From Neorhizobium galegae bv. orientalis str. HAMBI 540 (GTDB lineage: Bacteria > Pseudomonadota > Alphaproteobacteria > Rhizobiales > Rhizobiaceae): DNA of 64,000 nucleotides. Shown here one piece after another: positions 56,108 to 64,000 of this stretch. The stretch spans positions 1,054,001 to 1,118,000 of the forward strand of contig NZ_HG938353.1 of assembly GCF_000731315.1 (NCBI RefSeq), given 5' to 3'. The notes below the pieces were generated by a model. It saw nothing but the letters and a program-made list of their open reading frames with translations, searched no databases and was not told where the DNA came from. The translations under genes were made by a program, and so were the position numbers. Each line of letters begins with the position of its first letter. Position 1 is the stretch's first letter.

Positions 56108-57208
56108 ATGTCGGCAACTGATGCTGTGATCATCGATGTCCTGAACCACACCAGGCGCCGCGAGCGCGACCGCAAGGCCGTGCGCATCTGGCTCGGCGTC
56201 GTCGTCTTCACGCTGTTCTGTCTGGTTCTGGTCGGCGGCGCGACACGGCTCACCGATTCCGGACTGTCGATTACTGAATGGAAGCCGATTCACGGCGTCA
56301 TCCCACCGCTGTCGGCTGCGGAATGGGACGAGGAATTCCGCCTCTACCAGCGCATTCCGCAATATCAGGAAATCAACAGGGACATGACGGTCGACGAGTT
56401 CAAGTCGATCTTCTGGTGGGAATGGGCGCACCGGTTCCTGGCCCGCTCGATCGGCATGGTATTTGCTCTGCCGCTGATCTTCTTCTGGCTCACCGGCCGT
56501 ATCGAAAAGCGCCTGCGCGGTCCGCTGGTCGGCCTTCTGGCGCTCGGGGGTTTCCAGGGCTTCGTCGGTTGGTGGATGGTATCTTCCGGCCTCACCAAGC
56601 TGGTCAGCGTCTCGCAATACCGGCTCGCGACGCACCTCGTCATCGCCTGTCTGATCTTCGCCGCCTGTATCTGGATCATGCGCGGGCTGGCGCCGCACAG
56701 CCGCGACCTTCCACCGACGGCAAGATCGAAATGGGCAGCCGGCGGGATCGCCTTCCTGGTCCTTTTCCAGATCTATCTCGGTGCGCTGGTGGCGGGGCTC
56801 GATGCCGGCCTCTCCTATAATACCTGGCCACTGATGGATGGCGCACTGATCCCGAGCGATCTCTTTGTCCAACAGCCCTGGTGGGTCAACCTGTTCGAGA
56901 ACCCGAAGACGGTACAGTTCGCGCACCGCTGCGGCGCCTACATCCTGTGGGCCGTGACCCTCGTGCACATGATCGTGTCGCTTCGGCTGGCCTCCGGCTC
57001 GACCCATGCCCGCCGTTCCGTTCTGCTGTTCGGGCTGGTGACGCTACAAGCCGTCATCGGCATTTCGACGCTCGTCATGCAGGTGCCGCTCGATCTGGCG
57101 CTGACGCACCAGGCCGTCGCCCTGATCGTACTCGGCTTTGCCGTCGCCCATTGGCGCGGTTTCGTCGGCGAATATCCGCCGGAGACCGCGATCGTCACGC
57201 GGACCTGA
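56108..57208 (+). CDS. ctaA: Heme A synthase (COX15/CtaA)
   Basis: Oxidises the C8 methyl of heme O to give heme A for aa3-type oxidases. The 366-residue membrane protein has eight helices; the paired heme-ligand histidines lie in [37 protein letters not shown] and [11 protein letters not shown]. The N-terminal [26 protein letters not shown] is the type-2 (alphaproteobacterial/mitochondrial) signature. AGGAG precedes the ATG at 56108. Confidence 0.95.
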   Translation: MSATDAVIIDVLNHTRRRERDRKAVRIWLGVVVFTLFCLVLVGGATRLTDSGLSITEWKPIHGVIPPLSAAEWDEEFRLYQRIPQYQEINRDMTVDEFKSIFWWEWAHRFLARSIGMVFALPLIFFWLTGRIEKRLRGPLVGLLALGGFQGFVGWWMVSSGLTKLVSVSQYRLATHLVIACLIFAACIWIMRGLAPHSRDLPPTARSKWAAGGIAFLVLFQIYLGALVAGLDAGLSYNTWPLMDGALIPSDLFVQQPWWVNLFENPKTVQFAHRCGAYILWAVTLVHMIVSLRLASGSTHARRSVLLFGLVTLQAVIGISTLVMQVPLDLALTHQAVALIVLGFAVAHWRGFVGEYPPETAIVTRT

Positions 57209-57366
57209 TTTCCGATCTATTGAATGGAAACCTTCCCTAAGCGGGCGGATCGATTTCCGCCTGTCGTTTCTCCGAGAAAAATTTTCGGCCTCGTGTCGGA
57301 ATGGGCGCCGTCTGCCCGTCCTTGGGACATAGTTCAAAGGGCTTCGGCCAAGGAGAGGGTAGGGTT

Positions 57367-57774
57367 ATGGCAAAGACAATCGCAATTCTCGTCGCAAGGC
57401 TGATATTCGGCGGCCTGTTCGTCATGGCGACGACGTTCAAGTTTCTCGATATGCAGGCGACCGCAGGGTTCATTTCGGGCGCCGGATTTCCGTTTCCGCT
57501 GTTCCTCGCCTGGATCGCGGCGATCTTTGAGGTGGGGCTGGCTCTCGCATTCCTGACCGGCGCCTTTTTCTCCGAAGCGGCGCTGCTTGCCGGCGCCTAC
57601 GTCATCTTCCTTGCCTTCGCTTTCCATGGCCCCAGCCATTGGCAAGCTAACCAGGCGGAATTCGGCTTCTTCGTCGACCACTTCACCTTCCTGGCCGGCC
57701 TGCTCTTCGCCGCCGTGCATGGCCCCGGCGAGAAGCTCGCCGTCCATCTGGGTTTGAAGCGGACGCTCGCTTAA
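57367..57774 (+). CDS. DoxX-family membrane protein
   Basis: A 135-residue protein with four helices: AILVARLIFGGLFVMATTFKFLD starts a DoxX/DUF1622-like fold, and FEVGLALAFLTGAF and FVDHFTFLAGLLFAAVHGPG complete it. DoxX relatives act in redox balance or quinone-linked processes; no specific role can be read here. GAGAGGG precedes the ATG. Its last 4 nt overlap the end of the APH-like gene on the other strand. Confidence 0.82.
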   Translation: MAKTIAILVARLIFGGLFVMATTFKFLDMQATAGFISGAGFPFPLFLAWIAAIFEVGLALAFLTGAFFSEAALLAGAYVIFLAFAFHGPSHWQANQAEFGFFVDHFTFLAGLLFAAVHGPGEKLAVHLGLKRTLA

Positions 57775-58622
57775 GCTTGTTGCAGCACACTGCGGACCGC
57801 GGTGGCGACGGCAAGCTCGTCGTCGCGGTCTTTCGCATTGCCGTCCTCCTCGTGCCACGCTGCCGAGAGACAGCCATAGGCGAAGGCATAACGCAGAATA
57901 GTGCAGACGTCGCGGCCGAGACTCTCAGCAAATACGCCGGCCATGGAGGCAATGCGTTCTTCATTGCGGGTGAGGTCGAAGCGGTCAAGCGGATTGGAAA
58001 ACATGTTGGCGACGTCCATCGCGGCATCACCGATCAATCCGGCCGGATCGATGATCAGCCAGCCACGCGGGCCAAGCATGATGTTTTCGTGATGCAGGTC
58101 GCCATGCAGCGGCTTGATGTCCCGCTGATCGGCGATCAGCGTCTCCGCCATTTCCGCCGCCTCGATAAAGGGGCCGGCAATGCCGTCGCGGCGGTCCGTT
58201 TCGGCCTTCTCGAACAGGCTTTTGAAATAGCGGGAAAGCGGCATCAGGGTTGGGGGCGGAGCGATGTTGGACGGCCGGTGATACTCCATGAGGACTTCGG
58301 CGGCGATCCGGGTTGCGTCCAAGTCGCCATGAGCTTGCAGATGGTCGCGCAGCGTCACCTTGCCTGCATGCTCCATCAGCAGGAGATCGTCCGAACGCGC
58401 GATCAGCCGAATACAGCCGACGCCATCCCGCCAGGCCATGAAATCGGCACCGCGAAGACTGTCTTCCAGCGCCCTGGGTTTCAGGATCTTGACGATATCG
58501 ATTTCGCCGCCGGCACGCGTCACTTCATGGACCGTGCCGACGACGGTATCGGCGATCTGCCTGGCGGTTTCGATCCGCCATTCGACAGGAAAGGAAAAAG
58601 GGAAGGGAATGCCTTCGGTCAT
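57771..58622 (-). CDS. Aminoglycoside phosphotransferase-like kinase (APH(6)/hydroxyurea type)
   Basis: The 283-residue protein resembles the streptomycin 6-kinase/hydroxyurea kinase family: the catalytic loop is IKPLHGDLHHENIMLG and the metal-binding motif IIDPAGLIGDAAMD. It lacks the glycine-rich N-terminal loop of protein kinases, as these enzymes do. Its start overlaps the argC stop by 1 nt, so it is translationally coupled to argC, more suggestive of a house metabolic role than acquired resistance. Confidence 0.85.
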   Translation of the reverse strand: MTEGIPFPFSFPVEWRIETARQIADTVVGTVHEVTRAGGEIDIVKILKPRALEDSLRGADFMAWRDGVGCIRLIARSDDLLLMEHAGKVTLRDHLQAHGDLDATRIAAEVLMEYHRPSNIAPPPTLMPLSRYFKSLFEKAETDRRDGIAGPFIEAAEMAETLIADQRDIKPLHGDLHHENIMLGPRGWLIIDPAGLIGDAAMDVANMFSNPLDRFDLTRNEERIASMAGVFAESLGRDVCTILRYAFAYGCLSAAWHEEDGNAKDRDDELAVATAVRSVLQQA

Positions 58623-59554
58623 CAGGCCGAAAGCATCAGGTCCATGTTCTGGACGGCGGCACCCGAGGCGCCCTTGCCGAGATTGTCGAGCAGTGCCACC
58701 AGATTGACATGCGCGCCGCCCGGCGTGCCGAACACGAAGAGCTTCATCGTGTCGGTATCGACCAGCTCTTCCGCATCGACGCGGGCAAGCGCCTTGCTCT
58801 CGTCGAGCGGCACGACGGTGACGATATCCTGGCTGGCATAATGCTCGACCAGCACCTTGTGGATGCTCTCCATCGTCGCGCCGTCCTTGAGGTCTTCGAG
58901 GAAGAGCGGCACCTGGACAATCATGCCCTGCGCGAAGCGGCCGACCGACGGCGAGAAGATCGGCGCACGGTCGAGCTGGCCGTGGATCTTCATCTCCGGC
59001 ACGTGCTTGTGCTTGAGCGGCAGGCCATAGAGAAAATTGTTGGCCGAGATGGCGTCTTCCCTGGCCTGATCTTCCATCTGCGCGATCATCTGCTTGCCGC
59101 CGCCCGTATAACCGGAGACCGCGTTGACCGTGACCGGATAACCGTCGGGCAGGATGCCGGCGGCGCGCAGCGGCCGGATCAGGCCGATCGCGCCGGTCGG
59201 ATAACAGCCCGGATTGGCGACATGCCGGGAGGCCTTGATCTTGTCTGCCTGGGCCTTGTCCATTTCCGCAAAGCCATAGGCCCAGGAGGGATCGACGCGG
59301 AAGGCGGTCGAGGTGTCGATCACCCGCACCTTGTTGTTGCCGGCAAGCATGGTCACGGCTTCCCGCGAGGCATCGTCCGGCAAGCAGAGGATGGCGACGT
59401 CCGCGCTGTTCAGGAGATCCTCGCGCATGGCGGCGTTGCGCCGTTCCGCTTCCGGGATAGACAGCAACTCGACGTCGCGGCGGCCGGTCATGCGGGTGCG
59501 GATCTGCAGTCCCGTGGTGCCGTGTTCGCCATCGATGAAGATCTTCGCTGTCAT
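58622..59554 (-). CDS. argC: N-acetyl-gamma-glutamyl-phosphate reductase (type 2)
   Basis: The third step of arginine synthesis, NADPH-dependent. The 310-residue enzyme is the short type 2 form common in alphaproteobacteria: [16 protein letters not shown] is the dinucleotide-binding start, and the catalytic Cys lies in [15 protein letters not shown] (about residue 117). It lies downstream of speB on the same strand, with 64 nt between. Confidence 0.95.
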   Translation of the reverse strand: MTAKIFIDGEHGTTGLQIRTRMTGRRDVELLSIPEAERRNAAMREDLLNSADVAILCLPDDASREAVTMLAGNNKVRVIDTSTAFRVDPSWAYGFAEMDKAQADKIKASRHVANPGCYPTGAIGLIRPLRAAGILPDGYPVTVNAVSGYTGGGKQMIAQMEDQAREDAISANNFLYGLPLKHKHVPEMKIHGQLDRAPIFSPSVGRFAQGMIVQVPLFLEDLKDGATMESIHKVLVEHYASQDIVTVVPLDESKALARVDAEELVDTDTMKLFVFGTPGGAHVNLVALLDNLGKGASGAAVQNMDLMLSA

Positions 59555-59618
59555 GGTCTTATCCTGTTAGATCAGTGCCTTGGATTGGATGCCGGATTCA
59601 GTTTACCAGCAAGTTGAT

Positions 59619-60578
59619 TCAGAAATTTAACGCGGTCGCGCGGCGTTCCGCACGAAGCCCGAGCATATACATCGCAACCGTCGCCCCCGCAATGGCGGTG
59701 ATATCCGCATGGTCATAGGCCGGCGCCACCTCGACGACGTCGGCGCCGCGGATATCGAGGGCCCCAAGCCGGCGCAGCACCGAGAGTATCTTGGCGCTCG
59801 AAGGCCCGCCGGCGACCGGCGTGCCGGTGCCCGGTGCAAAGGCGGGGTCGAGGCAGTCGATGTCGAAGGTGAGGTAGGTCGGCGTTTCGCCGACGTGATC
59901 GAGGATCATTCTGGCGATCTCGGCTGCCGTCATCTCCTCGACCTCATGGCCATAGACGAGACGGATCCCGAAATCTTCCGGCGCGTGGGTACGGATCCCG
60001 ACCTGGATCGACCGGGCAGGATCGACGATGCCGGCCCGCACCGCCCGCGCCACGAAGGAGCCGTGGTCGATGCGTCCTTCGTCGTCGAGCCAGGTGTCCT
60101 GGTGCGCGTCGAACTGCACCAGCGCCATCGGTCCGTGTTTGGCGGCATGCGCTTTGAGCAGCGGCCAGGTGACATAATGGTCGCCCCCAAGCGTCAGCAG
60201 GAAGGCGCCGCTGTCGAGGATGACATTCGCCTGTGCCTCGATCGCAGCCGGGGTCTTCTGGTGGTTGCCGTAGTCGAGCAGGCAGTCGCCGTAATCGATG
60301 ACGGCCATGTCGGCGAAAAGATCGCGCTGGAACGGATATTGCGGATCGTTGTCGAAGATCGCCGACGCCCGCCGGATTGCCTGCGGCCCGAACCGTGCGC
60401 CCGGCCGATTGGAGGTCGCGGCATCGAAGGGGATGCCCCAGATGACGGCATCGACACCCGCCAGATCCTTGGTAAAGCGGCGGCGCATGAACGACAGAGC
60501 CCCGGCAAACGTCGGATCCGACGCGGCCGAGGTCCGGCTTTTTGCAGTGAAGGCATGGTCGATCGACTTTTCTGCCAT
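59619..60578 (-). CDS. speB: Agmatinase (ureohydrolase family)
   Basis: Hydrolyses agmatine to putrescine and urea. The 319-residue enzyme has the Mn-binding motifs GGDHYVTWPL, DAHQDTWLD and SFVARAV (His in IDHGSFVARA), and TFDIDCLDPAFAPGTGTPVAGG. Related rhizobial enzymes can use other guanidino compounds, so the exact substrate is inferred. The position upstream of argC is conserved in Rhizobiaceae. Confidence 0.92.
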   Translation of the reverse strand: MAEKSIDHAFTAKSRTSAASDPTFAGALSFMRRRFTKDLAGVDAVIWGIPFDAATSNRPGARFGPQAIRRASAIFDNDPQYPFQRDLFADMAVIDYGDCLLDYGNHQKTPAAIEAQANVILDSGAFLLTLGGDHYVTWPLLKAHAAKHGPMALVQFDAHQDTWLDDEGRIDHGSFVARAVRAGIVDPARSIQVGIRTHAPEDFGIRLVYGHEVEEMTAAEIARMILDHVGETPTYLTFDIDCLDPAFAPGTGTPVAGGPSSAKILSVLRRLGALDIRGADVVEVAPAYDHADITAIAGATVAMYMLGLRAERRATALNF

Positions 60579-60662
60579 GGCGTCCCTCCATCGTTAACGT
60601 GCGGGAACGTTGGACAATAAGGGCCGACAAGGCAAGCCTGAGCGAGACAAAATTCCTCCCGT

Positions 60663-61454
60663 TCAGGAAGCCTTGGCTTCGAACACCGGCGGAAAATCCC
60701 CCAGCGCCTTGGCCTCCCTGATCCTTGCGCCGATATCCTCCTCGATGATCGATTCCAGCTGCGCGAAGCTGTCGATGACATAGTAGATCGGCTGGACGAT
60801 ATCGATGCGGTAGGGGGTCCTCAGCACCGTCATCAGGTCGAAGGGCCGGAATTCGGCTTCCCTGCCTTCCATCGCCGCACGCGTCTCGTTGGGAGAGGAG
60901 ACGATACCGGCGCCGAAGCAGCGGCGTCCCTGCGGCGTGTCGATCAGGCCGAACTCGACGGTGAACCAGAAGATCCGGAACAGGTGCCAGGAATATTCCC
61001 GGCCAAGCCCGACGGCTTTTTCGCCGAAACGGCGAACGAAATTGGCATAACTCCGGTTGGTCAGAAGAGGGCAGTGGCCGAAGACTTCGTGGAAGATATC
61101 CGGTTCCTCGATGTAGTCGATATGCTCGCGGCGGCGGATGAAGGTCGCCAGCGGAAACTTGCCCTGCGACAGCAATTCGTAAAAGCGCGATGGCGGAATG
61201 AGCGCGGGTACGCCCTCGACGCCGAATCCGGTGGTCTCGTTGAGGCGCCGGTCGACATCGCCAAGCTGCGGAACCTTGTCCGGTCTCAGCCCGAGTGCCC
61301 TGACGCCGTCCAGATATTCTCGACAGGCCTTGTCGGCCAGGAGCGTCATCTGGCGCTGGTAGAGCTCGCTCCAGATCCGGTCTTCTTCACTCGTGTAGTG
61401 ATAGACGCCGTCTACGTCCGGCAGGTTTGCCGTGTAGGTGCTTTGCTTGGTCAT
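60663..61454 (-). CDS. phhA: Phenylalanine 4-monooxygenase
   Basis: Converts phenylalanine to tyrosine with tetrahydropterin and iron. The 263-residue enzyme is the bacterial form with only the catalytic domain: the iron ligands are the two His in FHEVFGHCP (about residues 122-127) and the Glu in FWFTVEFGLID (about 169). It is divergent from an Lrp-type regulator 150 nt away, the usual arrangement for phh control. Confidence 0.95.
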   Translation of the reverse strand: MTKQSTYTANLPDVDGVYHYTSEEDRIWSELYQRQMTLLADKACREYLDGVRALGLRPDKVPQLGDVDRRLNETTGFGVEGVPALIPPSRFYELLSQGKFPLATFIRRREHIDYIEEPDIFHEVFGHCPLLTNRSYANFVRRFGEKAVGLGREYSWHLFRIFWFTVEFGLIDTPQGRRCFGAGIVSSPNETRAAMEGREAEFRPFDLMTVLRTPYRIDIVQPIYYVIDSFAQLESIIEEDIGARIREAKALGDFPPVFEAKAS

Positions 61455-61604
61455 CAGCGCCCTCCCGTTCGGTGATGGAATGGCCGGGTGCTCCAGCCGC
61501 CGGCCGTCAGATCACCATTATATCTCCGAAAGCGCGGGTAATCATTTCAGCTTTGCCGAATTGAGCGTAAATAATGGGAGGATATTTCGGGAGGAGAGGC
61601 CATC

Positions 61605-62066
61605 ATGAAGGAAAACCTGCAGGCGGCCCGCAAGCTTCTGCAACTCGTGCAGACGGGCGACGGTTCGTCGCTCGCCGAATTGGCGGAGAAGGCCGGTATG
61701 TCGCAAAGCACCGCATGGCGCAAGATCCAGGAACTGGAGGCCGAAGGCGTCATCCGAAAGCGGGTAGCACTTCTCGATCCGGCAAAGCTCGACCTCAAGC
61801 TCTGCATCGTCGCCCATGTGACGCTGGAGGATCACCACGAGGAGGCGATCGAAGCCTTCGCCACGGTCGTACGCGACCGGCCGGAGATCATGGAGTGTTA
61901 CGCGCTGTCCGGGACATTCGATTACATGCTGAAGATCCGGGCACGCGACGTCGAAGCCTACGAGGCTTTCATGACCCGCCACCTGATGCGCAATCCGCAT
62001 GTGCGCAACGTGGTCTCCAGCTTTGTCCTGCGCGAGCTGAAATCGACGACCGAACTGCCGATATGA
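61605..62066 (+). CDS. Lrp/AsnC-family regulator, probably of phhA
   Basis: The 153-residue protein has the Lrp helix-turn-helix (SSLAELAEKAGMSQSTAWRKIQELEAEGVI, about 21-50) and an effector-binding RAM domain (about 70-150, ending VRNVVSSFVLRELKSTTELPI). GGGAGGAGAGG precedes the ATG. Divergent placement from phhA suggests that it senses an aromatic amino acid and controls phhA. A terminator shared with rpsI follows. Confidence 0.92.
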   Translation: MKENLQAARKLLQLVQTGDGSSLAELAEKAGMSQSTAWRKIQELEAEGVIRKRVALLDPAKLDLKLCIVAHVTLEDHHEEAIEAFATVVRDRPEIMECYALSGTFDYMLKIRARDVEAYEAFMTRHLMRNPHVRNVVSSFVLRELKSTTELPI

Positions 62067-62082
62067 GAAAGCCTACAAACGA

Positions 62083-62110
62083 AAAAGGCGGAGCCGAAGC
62101 CCCGCCTTTT
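62083..62110. terminator. Bidirectional terminator between the Lrp gene and rpsI
   Basis: AAAGGCGG and CCGCCTTT pair around a 10-nt loop, with T runs on both strands. Confidence 0.85.
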
Positions 62111-62132
62111 GAAAGTCTGAAACCAGAAGCGA

Positions 62133-62600
62133 TTAACGCTTGGAGAACTGGAAGGAGCGGCGGGCCTTTGCCTTACCGTACTTCTTACGCTCGACCACGC
62201 GGCTGTCGCGGGTCAGGAAGCCACCCTTCTTGAGCACGCCGCGAAGGCCCGGCTCGAAGTAGGTGAGTGCCTTGGAGACGCCGTGACGAACAGCGCCGGC
62301 CTGGCCGGAGAGACCGCCACCGGTGACGGTCGCGACGATGTCGAACTGGCCGGTGCGGGCAGCGGCGATAACCGGCTGCTGCAGGATCATCTGCAGGACG
62401 GGACGGGCGAAGTAGGTCGAGAAGTCACGACCGTTGACCGTGATCTTGCCGGTGCCGGCCTTGACCCAGACGCGGGCGACGGCGTTCTTGCGCTTGCCGG
62501 TCGCGTAGGAGCGGCCGAGGCTGTCGACTTTGCGGACATAGACCGGAGCGGCAGCTTCGGAAGCCGGCGCGAGGTCCTTCAGGGAGGAAAGATCGGCCAT
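62133..62600 (-). CDS. rpsI: 30S ribosomal protein S9
   Basis: A 155-residue ribosomal protein with the S9 core [35 protein letters not shown] and the tail [24 protein letters not shown] that reaches the P-site tRNA. The Ala-rich N-terminal extension is common in alphaproteobacteria. It lies 2 nt after rplM in the standard rplM-rpsI operon. Confidence 0.98.
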   Translation of the reverse strand: MADLSSLKDLAPASEAAAPVYVRKVDSLGRSYATGKRKNAVARVWVKAGTGKITVNGRDFSTYFARPVLQMILQQPVIAAARTGQFDIVATVTGGGLSGQAGAVRHGVSKALTYFEPGLRGVLKKGGFLTRDSRVVERKKYGKAKARRSFQFSKR

Positions 62601-62602
62601 TA

Positions 62603-63067
62603 TCAGGCGCTCCTTACGTTCTTGCTGTTCAGCGATGCCACGTCGAGGGCGACCGGCTGCTGTGCTTCATGGGGATGGTTGGAACCGGCGTAGACGCGCA
62701 GGTTCTTCATCTGGCGACGGCCGAGCGGGCCACGGGGAACCATGCGCTCAACAGCCTTCTCGATAACGCGCTCCGGAAAGCGGCCTTCGATGATCTGGCG
62801 CGCGGTGCGCTCCTTGATGCCACCCGGGTAACCGGTGTGCCAGTAGTAGGTCTTGTCGGAATATTTCTTGCCGGTGAGGACGCACTTTTCCGCATTGATG
62901 ATGATGACGTTGTCGCCATCATCGACGTGCGGGGTAAAGGTGGCCTTGTGCTTGCCGCGGAGCCGGTTGGCGACGATGGTGGCGAGGCGACCGACAACGA
63001 GGCCTTCGGCATCGATGATCACCCACTTCTTCACCACCTCTGCAGGCTTCTGAACGAAGGTTGACAT
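62603..63067 (-). CDS. rplM: 50S ribosomal protein L13
   Basis: The 154-residue protein [21 protein letters not shown] shows the L13 pattern continuing with [41 protein letters not shown] and the C-terminal [22 protein letters not shown]. The start at 63067 follows AGAAGAAAGAG; the frame is open further but the extra part is leader. A strong promoter lies about 140 nt upstream, leaving a long leader that could serve L13 autoregulation. Confidence 0.98.
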   Translation of the reverse strand: MSTFVQKPAEVVKKWVIIDAEGLVVGRLATIVANRLRGKHKATFTPHVDDGDNVIIINAEKCVLTGKKYSDKTYYWHTGYPGGIKERTARQIIEGRFPERVIEKAVERMVPRGPLGRRQMKNLRVYAGSNHPHEAQQPVALDVASLNSKNVRSA

Positions 63068-63842
63068 GTTTTTAACTCTTTCTTCTAGGACCCGTGACAT
63101 CCGAAACCTTCGAATGCAGGGCGTTTCTTGTTGCTTGGATTGCCATGGCTGACGCCGGCAAAAAAGAAAGGGGGCCGAAACGGTCCGCGATCTGGGGCGG
63201 CTTATACCGAGGGAGGCCGAAAGCGTCAAGGTGATGGTTTTGCGCTGCTGAAAAATAGAGCAAGTAAAATCAATGACTTATTCATGTGGTTATATGATAC
63301 CACAGTTTTCTGAATGAAATTCGGACGCCGTTGATGCCGGAATGCTTCTGCTCATCGTAGCCGTTGAGCGAGGGCTCGATTGGGCTGTTGGCCTTATGTG
63401 CCGATGGGAAAGAAAACCCATCCCCATACCGGGAGTTCCATCCAGGAACCGCCCTGTCGGAAGCTCGCAAAGACCCGCTGACATGAACGCGATCTGCGCC
63501 ATTTATCCCGCGTATCGCTTGCCTGGCCTGCATCCTGGAATTGTGCTGAGCGAAAGATGGCAGGCGGGCGCAATTGGCAGAATAGGCGCTTTCTTGAAGG
63601 TTTTACAACGGATTTCACACATGAATAGCTGTCAATCACTCACGTTTTAAGCAGATCCACTGCGGAAAAGAAAAACTGACAAATGTTCAGAAAAATAAAT
63701 TTGCCTACTAAAATCTAGTAGCACTTTCTAATTCAACCATAAGATGGTGCTAATATGTACGGGTACAAAAGAGGGGAATTCCGCGAACTTGTGCAGAACA
63801 TGGCGTGCTGAGCATTCTCGAATTTTGGAGTCAAGAAGCCGA
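63068..63842. other. rplM promoter/leader and a gene-poor stretch
   Basis: The first 160 nt are the rplM leader and promoter. From about 63230 to 63842 I find no supported gene: overlapping open frames on both strands near 63290-63650 have poor composition and no ribosome sites. The part from 63650 is AT-rich and includes the perfect dyad CTACTA-AAATC-TAGTAG (63705-63721). Confidence 0.5.
63201..63229 (-). promoter_or_regulatory. Sigma-70 promoter of rplM-rpsI
   Basis: On the minus strand TTGACG (63224-63229) and TATAAG (63201-63206) are separated by exactly 17 nt. Transcription would begin near 63194, about 127 nt before the rplM ATG. Confidence 0.75.
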
Positions 63843-64000
63843 CTAAAATCTCAGGCAACCTGCCTGTAGAGGAAAACAATCTTCTGGGTCGGGTCTTCTT
63901 TTGCAGGCACGAACGGGACAGCTCGGTGTGTCGGCCGTCGGCACCGTCGCCCGGTCGGCGAACTCATGGCCGTCGCAATAGCCGCTGTCGATGACATAGC
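63843..64000 (-). CDS. Probable C-terminal part of an unknown cysteine-rich protein (cut by window edge)
   Basis: A minus-strand frame enters from the right edge and ends with TAG at 63843-63845, giving 51 visible residues starting YVIDSGYCDGHEFADRATVP and including the cysteines of CPVRACKRRPDPEDC. The first 25 codons show the strong G/C third-position bias of genuine genes in this genome, supporting coding. The family is not recognised, and the start lies beyond the window. Confidence 0.4.
   Translation of the reverse strand, partial: YVIDSGYCDGHEFADRATVPTADTPSCPVRACKRRPDPEDCFPLQAGCLRF

Noticed and set aside
57771..58622. Acquired aminoglycoside resistance gene
   Set aside because: It is coupled to argC by a 1-nt overlap with normal codon use and has no mobile element nearby, so it is more likely a resident kinase.
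63290..63650. Overlapping open frames on both strands as candidate genes
   Set aside because: No ribosome sites, no recognisable motif, and competing frames of similar length over the same bases.

Overview
The window is a G+C-rich chromosomal segment from an alphaproteobacterium, most likely a member of the Rhizobiaceae (Rhizobium/Agrobacterium/Neorhizobium type). Grounds: Rhizobiales-typical neighbourhoods (yceD-plsX-fabH-ihfA-merR, ribD-ribE...ribH-nusB, rplM-rpsI followed by argC-speB, ldtR near ldtP), a metal-site-divergent HemB, a Lys-type (K+-independent) proton pyrophosphatase, BA14K and DUF1236 small exported proteins, CtrA-like TTAA-N7-TTAA boxes and EcfG-like GGAAC-N16-CGTT promoters. 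Most of the DNA is core genome; accessory material is confined to short patches.

Layout. 1-2198: the end of ppk and ppx (polyphosphate metabolism). 2.3-10.3 kb: an accessory stretch with small membrane/exported proteins, a DJ-1/PfpI isonitrile-hydratase-like enzyme, LysR, NmrA-like, an esterase-like phytase-family protein, an AraC regulator divergent from a DUF2000 gene, and a VapBC-type toxin-antitoxin pair whose toxin seems to have lost its start codon. 10.3-15.1 kb: rnd, an MFS carrier and aspS. 15.1-20 kb: a serine hydrolase, DUF1236, SulP transporter and a periplasmic protein. 20.2-27.5 kb: parC, a Doc/AbrB toxin-antitoxin pair, EamA transporter, bpt, RDD protein, hemB and cupin. 27.0-30.7 kb: a membrane protein, ldtR and ldtP (cell-wall L,D-transpeptidase control), separated by about 1 kb of small unknown genes. 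30.9-36.3 kb: glyA, nrdR, ribD, ribE, GNAT, ribH, nusB. 36.3-45.7 kb: MFS, hppA, bamE, cytochrome bc1 assembly chaperone, yceD, plsX, fabH, ihfA, merR, BA14K. 45.9-47.2 kb: tRNA-Pro(GGG) and four small genes, some with stress-type promoters. 47.3-55.6 kb: a six-gene polysaccharide cluster resembling the unipolar polysaccharide/glucomannan (upp/gms) cluster. 55.7-62.1 kb: DUF2842, ctaA, DoxX, an APH-type kinase, argC, speB, phhA and a divergent Lrp regulator. 62.1-63.2 kb: rpsI and rplM with a clear promoter. The last ~0.9 kb is gene-poor, with a probable partial gene at the right edge.

I found no CRISPR array, intact prophage, insertion sequence or evident defence island. The most notable signals are inside ordinary genes: (1) a ~175-bp palindromic repeat inserted in frame in ribD, adding about 58 residues to the reductase domain; (2) a ~240-bp stretch of unusual codon use in aspS encoding a ~50-residue extra segment, suggestive of recombination with a foreign aspS; (3) a VapC toxin whose catalytic N-terminus has no start codon; (4) CtrA-like boxes before both ldtR and ldtP; (5) a Wzc-like protein with a degenerate Walker A motif. 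No similarity search could be run, so family names rest on recognised motifs and remembered sequences.
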